From Bacteroidales bacterium (GTDB lineage: Bacteria > Bacteroidota > Bacteroidia > Bacteroidales > WCHB1-69), in assembly GCA_017961265.1 (NCBI GenBank), contig JAGCXN010000034.1, positions 1 to 37,762 of the forward strand: a stretch of 37,762 bases of DNA, given 5' to 3'. Below are positions 25,101 through 37,100 of this stretch, piece after piece (positions within the stretch are counted from its first letter, which is position 1; every line of letters begins with the position of its first letter). A program made the translations under genes and the position numbers. Below the pieces are notes generated by a model. It saw nothing but the letters and a program-made list of their open reading frames with translations. It was not told the DNA's origin and did no database searches.

Positions 25101-28100
25101 CCGGAAGCACTTCAACCCCACAACCATTATACGTCACCACCGCCAATTCACCTTCAATAGTTGGAAGCTCAAGGTCACGAACGACAATCGTATCTGTGAC
25201 ACTATTGGTACAGTGGTTAACATCCTCAATCTCTACAGAGAAAATATACAATGTGTCGCAAGCATTGACAACAGGTGATATCACAGCCGTTTGGGCGATA
25301 CCTGGTGTAGGTTCGGTACCAGTCCAAGTGTACACGAAGGGTTCGGTACCGCCTGTAATCACAGCGGTAACAGTCTGGACGCCAGCATTCGGACAGATTA
25401 TACTGTCAGGTCCAAGGATAGTGACAGCAGGCACATCCTGATAAACGCCGACCTCCACAGTAGAGGCCTCAGAAACGCAACCATCGGGAGACATCACAAA
25501 AACGGTGTACGTGCCTTCTTGCAGTTCCGAGAACACTGTACTCGTCTGATACTCTTCACCATCAAGAGAATACTGATAGCCGCTACCTATCGGGGAGAGG
25601 ACTGCTATTGAGCCATTATATCCACCTGCGCAAAGGGTATTATCTGAAGTGAGCGTTTCCGGTGTTTCAGGAAGGGCATGTACTATGACCTGCACCTGCG
25701 CCGTCGTTTCGCATCCATTGGCATCATGGACAGTCACCTCATAGGTGTAGTTCCCCGCCGCAGGTGATGCCACCACCGTATTGACATCCGTCGCCGACAA
25801 TCCGTCTGCCGGTGACCACAAATAGGTATAATCCGGCACGCCATTTTCTACAACAGCTCCCAAAACGACGCTGCCACCCTGACAGAAGGAAGTGTCATTT
25901 TGTGTAATGGTTACAGAGGGAGTGCTCGGAATCGATACAGTGACTGTCTGTACGCTCGAATTGCCACATTCATCCTCGGCTGTAATCGTCACCGTCGTAT
26001 TTTCTGAAATCGGAGTACCTGCAAGTGGCGATTGTGTCACCGTAAGGCTTTCTAAATCCGTACAGTTGTCAGACAAGGTGGCAAGAGACAACGTCACATA
26101 ATCGGGTACGACAAATTCACAATCCGTACTTGTAACCGTACTGTCCGCAAACGTCACATGGAAGTCCGGACGCATGGTATCTTGGATTCTGAAAACCTGC
26201 GTAATCTCATTACTGACATTGCCGCAAGCATCCTCCACCGTATAAGTTCTCGTCACTATCATCGGACACGAGCCAGACTCTTCCTGAATTGCCGAAGACA
26301 ATACGACCGCATCGGACGAACAGTTCTCCGTGATGGAGAAGTTACCCAATGCCATAAATTCGTCAATATCTTCTGCCATAGGATATTGTCCCATTGCAGT
26401 AAGTCCGCAACCATCAAGAGTTACCGTATCAATTGTACCCGAAACAACAGGGGCGATACGGTCCACGATACGAATGGTATGCACCATCTCTTCACTCGTA
26501 TTACCACAGTGGTCTGCGACCGTGTAATGGCGGGTGATGACTAACGGGCAATGCGTATTGGAGGTATCTGCACTGACCGATACGGTCATCTCTGTACCAC
26601 ATTCATCGCTGAAGACAAAGCCGATGGCGGCCAACTCATCCACATTCCCGGCTACAGCAGGAGCATCCTCTGCCGTACAGCCATTGATGGTATCCTCCAC
26701 CGAAGCAACTTGCACAGAAGGTGGTGTATTATCCGTAATAATAATCGTTTCCCTAATAGAATCGCTCACATTTCCACACAGATCAGACAAAAGATAGGTG
26801 CGGTTGATCCGGACAGGACAACCCTCTGTGACTTGCGTAGATGTGAGGGTCAATATCAGATCGCCAATGTCTTCCACACAGTTGTCAGACACTTCGCAAC
26901 CATATTCTGCCAAATCATATGCCGACGTCAGGACATCGGGCAATGTCGTCTCTGAGGAGCAACCAAACAACCATACCGTATCCAAGTTACTATGAATCTC
27001 AGGAGCCGTATTGTCAAGAACAGTAATCACGGCCCGAGCCGTATCTACACACTGGTTGGCATCCGTTATACTTACGTAGAATGAATAGACGCTGTCGCAT
27101 GCGGTTTCATCAATTGCAACAGTGGCGGTTTCTTCGTCGTCAGTACCCGTAGCATCACCATGCCATTGATACTCAAATGGGCCTTCCCCTCCTTCAATCG
27201 TCGCTGACACGGTCTGGTCGCCTGCGATGGGACAAAGGACCTGAGTCTCAGCGGTGATACTGACGGACGGAAGTTCCTGCGAAGCACTTACGTGCACTGT
27301 AACCGTTTCCGACGAGCATCCATCCTCAGTCATCACTGTCAGCGTGTAGTCGCCTGAAGCAAGGTTTTCGAAAAGAGGCTCAAATTGATAGTTACCGCCA
27401 TTCAAAGAATAGAGGTAATGGTCTTCATCATTCGCCGGAGAAGTAACCGTAATTGTACCATTAGGTGTCCCTGTGCACACTGTGTTGGGGGTCGTTTCCG
27501 TCTCAGCGGCGGACGGGGTCTCATACACAGATATTCTGATATTTTCCACAGAAGCAGAACATCCGTTGGCATCCGTTACAGAAACCGTATAGACGTATGT
27601 AGTCTCATCTTCGGGGGTCACAGTAACCGTAGCACCGTCGGGATCAGCTATCTCAGATGTCGGTGTCACCGTCCATTCATAACCATAGGGAGCTGTGCCG
27701 TTGGTCACGGTTGAAATAAGTGTCACACTATTCCCTTGACAGATAGCAGTGTCTGTCAGATTTGTGGAAAGTTCAGGTATCGTCGGCATCAGGATTGCCA
27801 CCGAAATCGTGTTCGTATTACCACATCCATCGATTGCGGTGATTGTCACCACCGTATCGTTCGTCACCGCCTCTCCAGCCAAAGGCGTCTGATGTACCGT
27901 CAGTTCATCCGTCGGCGTACAATTGTCGTACAATGTATTCATGACGATTTCCACATAATCTGGAACCTCGAACGTACAGTTATCGCTTACCAACGTACTA
28001 TCAACAAGAGTGATACGGAAATCGGGGCGGGTCGTATCCTGAATATTAATCACCTGTTGAACCTCATTACTGATATTTTCACAGGCATCCTCAACAGAGT

Positions 28101-31100
28101 AGGTACGCGTTACCACGATGGGGCAGCTGCCCGCCACAATCTCTGTATAATGGACGGTAACATCCGAGCACTGCTCGACAATTTCCACCCCAAGTGCCTC
28201 CAATGCGACTGCATCCGTTGCCATCGGGTACGACCGAAGCACCGTCGTATCACAACCGTCCACCGTCACTTCAGCAATTGTGCCGTTGATGACCGGTGCT
28301 ATACTATCGAAGATGGTGATGATGTGCGTCATCGTGTCGCTCGTATTGCCACAAGAATCCTTCACCACATACTTACGGGTGAGCACAATGGGACAAGAAC
28401 TGGCCGTATCAGCAGAGGATTCGACCAGAAGTTCATCCGTTGCAGTACAGTTGTCACTGAAAGTGAATCCAATCTGCTGCAATGCAGCGGAAGTAACAGC
28501 CACTGCTGGAGCTGAAGACTCATCGCAAGCATTGAGGTGGGTCGTGATTTCATCCATCGTGACATCAGGAGCCACGCTGTCGAACACATACAGGACATGC
28601 AGATATTCATCACTTACAAGGTGACAAGCATCCGTAATAGTATAATAACGACGAACTTCCTTAGGACAATTACCCACGACTTCCTGACGGGAACTCACTT
28701 CATCGGAAAGTTCCGTACAGTTATCCGAATACGTAAGACCTAAGCCAGACAATCCGTCAAGCGTGGTAACAGCTACAGGAGCATCATCCACCGAACAACC
28801 ATTGTAAGTGATAGGCTCATACGTACCGCTGATGGTCGGGCGAACCGTATCCCTGACATAAAGGGTATCCATATCGGTGGATGTACAATTGTTGGCATCC
28901 ACCACCTGTATGGTGATCAAATAGGCGCTGTCGCAGACGGTAGGATCAATATTCACCGTAGTAATGGAGTCATTGACCTCTTCGGCACCTGTCCATGTAT
29001 AGGTGAACGGAGCTTCACCGCCAGTCACCACAGCTTCCATGGCTTGTGTACCAGCATTCGGGCAAATCACCGCAGCAATATGCGTGATGTTCACCGTGGG
29101 CAGTTCCTGTGAATTGTCCACATGAATAGTGGCGGGCTGGGAGACACATCCTTCTTCCGTCTTCACAGTCACAGTATAGTCACCCGTTTCCAGATTATTA
29201 TAAACCGAAGCGGTATCTTGATAACCAGCATTATTCAAAGAATAATAATAACCATCACCCACTGGATTTTCAACTGTAATACTACCATTCTGCTGGCCCA
29301 CACAAATAGTGTTGGGGGACATCGAGAGTGTCGGCACTGCCGGAATCGTATCCACCTGCAACGTCATTCCGTCTGTGTCGGTACATCCATTCGCATCCGT
29401 GACCGTCACCATATACGAATAGGTACCGGCTGCCGGTGTGGCCGTCACCGTGTCTGCACTTGCATCGGAAAGTCCTTCGGTCGGCTCCCATGCGTAGGTA
29501 TAGGGGGCCACGCCTCCACTGATGGTAGTAGGAATCACCACACTGGCACCTTCGCACACCGACGTGTCACCCAGCATAACCGATAAAGAAAGCGGTTGCG
29601 GAACAGCCACCGTAAGGGTCGTATCATAGCTGTTTCCACACGCATCGGTAATAGTAATCGTTACCGTCTGTGTCTCAGTAAGGACCTGATCCACATCAAT
29701 GTTTTGTGCTATAATAATATTCTCAACAGATGTACAGTTATCAGCAATGTACCGGCGAATCGTATCCGTCAAGTCCGGCATTGTAAAGACACAATTTCCT
29801 GAAACAAGCACCTGATCTGCAATTTCCTGTGTAAAATAGGGCGCGGTATTGTCATCGAACTTCAGGAGATGAACAAGGGTGTCACTGATGTTATGACAAA
29901 GGTCTTCCAGCACATACTTGCGAGTTACAGTAGTCGGGCAGTCGCCATCGCGGGTTTCCTCACAACGGAGTTGGAGGTCTTCCGAATCCGTACAGGCTTC
30001 CGTCAGAGTGACACCTGTAGCGTAAGAAGCTGCCGAGAGATCCTGCCAAGATTGCGCGATAGGATATTCTGACAGCGCCGTGTAGTCGCACCCTTCCACT
30101 TCCACCACAGCCAACGTCCCGCTGACCACGGGTGCCGTAGTATCTTTGATACGGATAATATGACGCATTGTGTCACTCACATTGTTGCACAGATCCGCCA
30201 CCACATAGCGGCGGGTGATGACGGTCGGACATGTTCCATTCGTGTCAGCGGCGACACTGACCGTCATATCGGCATTTTCAGTGCAAGCATCTTCGATTGT
30301 GAAACCTATGGCCTCCAAGCCAGCGGCGGTCGTTACTTCGGGAACTGCCGCTGAAACATCGCAGCCCTCAATCAGGGTATCTATCGTGATGGCGGAGACG
30401 ACCGGAGCAGTCTCGTCATTGATCTCTATCACCATCGTTGCAGCATTACTGCGGTTACCGCAGGCATCACTCACATAGTAATTCCTTGTTATCACAACCG
30501 GACAACTACCTGTTGTATCCGCTTCACAGCTCACGAGGAAGTTGCCGGGTGCTGTACACGCATCACTGAAGCTCATTTCAGCAGCCAGAAGTTCTGCTTC
30601 AGAGGCCAGCTCCGCAGGTGCAGCTGCGGCGGAACAGCCTTCAATACGAAGGGTATCACTGAATTCTGCCATCACAGGAGCTGTTGTATCCACCACATAG
30701 AACGTATAGGTGTCTTCTGTCGTACAGTTATTGGCATCTCTGATATAAACCGTTACCGTATAGGACGTGTCGCACGCACCTGCCACTATTGAAATAATCC
30801 CTTGTAAGCTGTCATTGACGTCTTGCTCCACATTCTCGCTCCACGTCACATTGATCGGGGCAAGGCCGCCCATGATCTGGGCGCTCAGCTCTTGAACACC
30901 CTGTCCAGGACACAGCAACGTCTCTATTGTGTCAACGGCCACATCCGGAATTTCCGGAGAGCGTTCTACTGTCACCGTACCTGTACTTGTACAGCCCGCT
31001 GCCGCACTTGTCTGCACCGTCACTGTGTAAGTGCCGTCCGACAGACCTGTATAGACATTACTCGTATCTTGGAAGTCGGCACCATCTAACGCATAGCTGT

Positions 31101-34100
31101 AGCCTGTTCCAACTGGAGCCGTTATCGTAAAGCTTCCGTTATGACCGCCCTGACAAGCGACATCGGGAAGGCTTGTCATCGTCGGCACTGCCGGAAGGGT
31201 ATCCACTTCCACAACAACCGTGTCGGTCGCCGTGCAGCCGTTGCCATCGGTCAATGTCACCACATAATGGTGAATGCCGGCTGCAGGAGTTGCTACCGGT
31301 GCACTGGCAGAAGCATCGTCCAAGCCGGCTTCGGGAGTCCATTGGTATGTATAGGTTTCAACCCCACCCTCGTAGATGGTTGGCAAATTCACACTCTGTC
31401 CTTCACACACTGCCGTATCGTTCAGGGTAATTTCCACGGTAAGTGTATCTGGAATCCGCACTTGGATCGTATAACTATTGCTATTATCACATACATCCGT
31501 CAAGGTGACCGTCACCTCCATGGCAGAAGTGACAGGAGTACCCGCATCCACAGACTGAACTATCCGGATATCATCAGGATGAGTACAGTTGTCTCCTGCA
31601 GATTCTGCAGCAATCGCCACAAAGTCGGGCACCACGAACTCGCAAGTCTGGGAAACCAACAGCGTATCGGTCACCGCCTCATTCCATGTAGGACGGCTAG
31701 TGTCACCAATCGTGATTGTATGGGTGACGGTATTGCTGACATTTTCGCAACCGTCAGTCACCCAGTAGCTACGGGTAATGACGATGGGACAGCTTCCTAC
31801 GGAATCTACCGTATGGTGTACCACCATCTCATCGTAAGTGCATGCTTCCTCTATGGTGAAGTTCAGATCCAGCAGTTGTGCCACCGTGGTAGCTGCCGGG
31901 TGGAACGACAGGATACTGCTATCACAAGAATAAAGGACCAGCGTTTCGGCTGTACCACTGATGACGGGCGCCACGCTATCGAAGATACTGATTGTATGGA
32001 TCATTTCAGCGCTCGTATTGTCACATTCGTCAGTCACAGTATAATGACGGGTTATCACCTTCGGACACGAAGTAGCTGTCGTGTCGGCGGTCACATTCAC
32101 GGTTAGGTCATCATCAGACGTGCATAGATCGGCAAAATCGAAACCGAGTGTTCGGAGAGCCGCCGCAGTCGTCGCTTCCGCAGGTGCGGATATCTCGCCG
32201 CAGGCATTCAGCTCCGTCGTCACTGTCGAAACCGTCACCGCAGGTGCTGTCTCATCATTAATGAGGATTGTACTATAAGCTGCATTACTTCGATTGCCAC
32301 AAGCATCGGTCACATAGTACCTTCTCGTGATCGTAATCGGGCAGCTTCCTGTCGTATCTGCCTCACAGCTCACGGTGAAGTCTCCGTTATTTGTACATGC
32401 ATCGCTATAACTTATTCCCGCATCCGTAAGTTGCTGCTCCGATGACCACTCCGCAGGCGCGACTTCCGCCGTACATCCCTCAATGCGGATGGTGTCACTA
32501 AAGTCTGCCATCACGGGAGCCGTAGTATCCACCACATAGAATGTATAGGTGTTGTCGGTTGAGCAGTTATTGGCATCCATGATATAGACGGTCACAGTAT
32601 AAGACGTATCGCACGCACCCGCAGTGATCCCTATCGTTCCGTGGAGGCTGTCGTTCACATCCTGTGTCACGTTATCACTCCATGTCACCGTTATTGGAGC
32701 GAGACCTCCTGTGATATGCGCACTGAGTTCCTGTTCGCCTTGGGACGGGCACAGCAAGGTTTCAATCGTATCAACCAGTACAGCGGGTATTTCGGGGGAA
32801 CGTTCCACTACCACAGTACCTGTACTTGTACAGCCAGCAGCGGCACTTATTTGAACCGTCACAGTATAAGTGGCTTCGCCAAGACCTGTATAAACAACAG
32901 CTGTATCTTGGAAGTCAGCCCCATTCAATGCATAACTATAACCTTCGCCAAGCGGACTCTCAATGGTGATACTACCGTTATGTCCTCCTGTGCAGGCCAC
33001 ATCAGGCAAACTGGACAATACCGGATCAGCGGGGAGTGTATCCACCTCTACGTTCACCGTGTCGGTGGCAGTACATCCATTACCGTCCGTCAGCGTCACC
33101 ACATACCGATAAGTTCCGTCCTCTGGTGTCGCGACCGGCTCAGCGGCTAAGGCATCGTCCAAGCCGGATGTAGGCATCCATGAATAGGTATATGGTTCCA
33201 CGCCACCTTCATAGGCCGTAGTGAGCGTCACGCTCTGGCCTTCGCATATTGCTGTGTCGTTCAGGGTAATTTCAACCGTAAGAGGTTCAGGCAGCGTTAC
33301 ATGAACTGTTATCGTATTGGTATTTCCACACAAATCAGATATGGTCACCACCACATCCTGTTCAGAATCTGTAGGTGTTCCTGCGGCGGGGATTTGTTGT
33401 GTTACAACAATTTGTGCAGTGTCAGTACAATTATCCGCCACATGTCGCAAGACCGTATCGGACAGATCGGGAATCACGAATTCACAGCTGGTTGAAACCA
33501 GAAGCTGCTCTGGAATTTCCGCAGTGAAATAGGGACGGATGCTATCGGTAATGTTGATGGTCTGCTCTGTCGTGGTTGAATTTCCACAAAGATCAAAAAT
33601 CTCATACGTGCGGACAATATGACCAGCACAGTTATCATCTGCCATATAATCGGAATGGGAAACCCCTACCCTATCCGTATTCAGGTTACAATCGGAAATT
33701 TCCAGACCTGCATTCACCAGTCCTTCAACATCCAATGTATCAGGCAACTGATAAGTACAATTATCCAAGCGATAGATAGTCACCGCCTCCAATGTATGGG
33801 ATACTATAGGACTTGTCGTATCACGCACAACGATAGTTTGGAAGAGCGTGACAGGCGCATTCCCGCAATCATCGGTAAATGTATAAACCTGCACATAACT
33901 CCATTCACAGCCTTCCCCATTATTGGTGGTATCACGGTGTGAAACTTCAAAATTGATTTGAGGACTGCAATCTGTAACGTCAAAATCAGTGAGTTGCAGA
34001 GGCTCTGGAGCTGTGTATGCACATTCGGCATCCGTATAATATACCACGAGTGTATCAGCAAGATTGTCCACAACCACGGGACGTGCTGTATCTTGAACAA

Positions 34101-37100
34101 TAATATTTTGTACCAGCGTATTAGAATTACCGCATTGGTCAAACACTTCGTAGGTACGTATCAGAGTTCCTTGACAATTATTTGTCGTCTCGAAACTGGA
34201 ATGAGTCACCGCGATGGTATCCAGCCGTAAATTACAGTCAGTAAAGACAATGCCCGCAGCTACAAGTCCGTTCACATCCAGTGTATCCGGCAACAGATAA
34301 CTGCAATCAGGCTGTTTGTATATAGTAATGTCGTCCAGCGAGTTTGCGATGGCAGGACGCGTAGTATCCCTTACTGTAATAGTCTGAAGCACTTCAACAG
34401 GGCCATTACCGCACGCATCCACAAAGGAATAGACACGGACATAGCTCCACTCGCAGCCAGTACCGTTGTTCGAAGTGTCACGGTGCGAAACCGTCATTTC
34501 CACCTCATTACAATCCTCTACCGTGAAAGACGATTGTGGGAGAACAGGAATGTCCGCCAATGAACAGTCATTCCCACTATAATATAATATTGTATCATTG
34601 AGATGACCCGCTACGACAGGACGAGTAGTATCCATTACCGTAATAGTCTGCAAAACTTCGACAGGGCCATTGCCGCACGCATCCACGAAGGAGTAAACAC
34701 GTACATAACTCCATTCGCAGCCAGTGCCATTGTTCGAAGTATCCCTGTGCGAAACCGTCATTTCCACTTCATTGCAGTCATTAATCTGAAAATCAGATTT
34801 GTCCAATATCTGGATTTCATCATGTCCACAATTATTATTATAGTATGTAGTGTCTGACGGAAGTATTGTAGTGATTTGCGGAGCAACGGTATCTATGACG
34901 ACAATTGTCTGAGGCACATTGGTCGAATTTCCACAACTATCAGAAACAGTGTATGTACGGATAATTTCAGTAGCACAAGCACTCACAGGGGCATTGCTAT
35001 TATCTACATAGGAGACCTCCCCTACCAAATTGCAGTCTGAAATTGCCACTCCTGCTGCGACTAACTGAGCAACAGTTGTGAAAGCGGTAGGCAATACATA
35101 CCCGCAATCGGAAGCCGCATAAACCGTATCATTAGCAAGAGTGCCGGTAATTTCAGGATCCTCCTCATCGTTGAAAATGATGTTCTGGATGATATTCACC
35201 GTATTGCCACACGAATCAGCGACGGTATAGGTACGATGATAGGTAACGTGACAAGTGGCGGAGATGTCATCCGTAACCGAAGTGAGTGAGAAACCATTGG
35301 AACAATTGTCGGTGATGGCAGCCCCCTCACCCATCAAAGCGAGAAGTTCAGCAACATTGGATACCGCAGCTGGAAGTTCGGACAGACAAGTAATGGTGGT
35401 ATCTGGAATCGTTCCTGTCAATATAGGATTATGGACATCGGTAATAATAAAGGAGGTCGTGTCCTGCGCATTACAACCATTAGCATCGGTGACGGACAAA
35501 TAGACCGTATCCACACCATAGCAGGCATGGTTGCCGACAGGAAGTGTCGCTGTATGTTCATGGCCGGATACTCCCGTGTAAGGATATTCCACTCCCCCAT
35601 AAGTGTACACTATCGTAAAGGGTGTTGCGCCTTGGTCGATACCAACAGAGATGTCCACCTCTGTGGCATTGGGGCAGACAGTATCAATATTCTGAATGGC
35701 CAATGTCTGGGATTCGAGCAATACAACGGTAAACGGGAACGTGGTGCTACATTCGTTAATGTCATCTACAATCACCGAATAGTTGTAGCCGACTTCCAAT
35801 CCCGTCCATTCGTCCCCCACTCCCATCACAGAATCATTCACAAGCCAATAGGCTGTATAGGGTGCTTCGCCGCCTGAAATTTCCAAAACGGCATCCACTG
35901 GTTCTCCGAAACAAGAGGTCGGATCCGTCACAAAACCCACTCTGATGGAATCTTTCACATTGATCACGACAGTATCTCGAATCGTTGCCGGACATGGATC
36001 ATACATTTCCAGCACCCATTCGAAGGTATATTCGCCCTCCTGATCAACTGTCACATCGGTCAGATAGTTGGTCGGATCATCCATAATCGCCGCGGCATCA
36101 GCAGGATTCACGGAGACTATTGACCAATGACCCGTACTCCCTGTATTTGGAGAGACTGCTTCCAATGTGAACTGATTTGCACAATAGGTGCGGTCGGCAC
36201 CAGCGGAGGTCACCTCATCCCCATTCGCCAGGATGATGGGAATCTGATACACGTCCGTATTCACACAACCGTTATCCCCTGACTGTGCTGAAATAATGGT
36301 CAGGACACCATTTTGCGGAGCCGTAAGATACTCATTCTCATCATATAAATCCTCCCAGTAGTTCTCACCTTCATGCAACAGCCATGAATAGGTCTCCCCA
36401 TATAAAGTGAAAGTGACTGTCACATTATCCATGTTGGAATAAAAAATAAGGGGAATAGACCAACCCGTACAGATGACCGCATCATCTTCCAAAGAAACCG
36501 TTACGACTGGTGAAGGATTCAACGAAACATTAAAAGATACCGTCTCCACGTTACAAGCACCAGAGACTATCACAGTATAGGTTCCCGCATCCAACTCACC
36601 AACATTACCGAGTGTAAGATTGGAAGTCATATCTCCTTCCGCCATCGGATCGCCTGGCACCGGGTTCCCATTCAACAGCCATTCATATTGTGCATCAGGG
36701 TACGGCATGGATGACTCCACAAACAGACGTATGTCATCCCCTTCACACAACAACATATCCCTGCTGGAGCGAATAATTCTGACATTGGGAAGAACCGTTA
36801 CTTCAATTTCTTCAAATTTGTAAGAAGGACAACAAGGCGGACTCACATCAACGTGAAGAATCACTGTCTGTGGTTCATCAGTGGTGTTGGTAAATTCCAC
36901 TGATATGCAATGGAAGGTAGGATCGGATACAATCGATGCATACCGATCTCCCTCAACAATAGACCAGTTATAGAAATATCCCTGAAAATAGTCAATGCAA
37001 TAGTCTTCCTCACCGGGGCACACTTCACCCTCTCCAGTAATGGGTGAAATTTCTTCAGGCTCATTCAACAGGAGATTGAAACCCGCATAGGAGTTGGAAC

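Noticed and set aside
19288-32106. Long + strand open frames opposite the giant gene (for example 19288-20262, 20329-21060, 31141-32106)
   Set aside because: Their products are rich in Arg, His, Cys and Ser with no domain, and they repeat with the period of the giant protein's modules. They are antisense shadows of its repetitive coding sequence.
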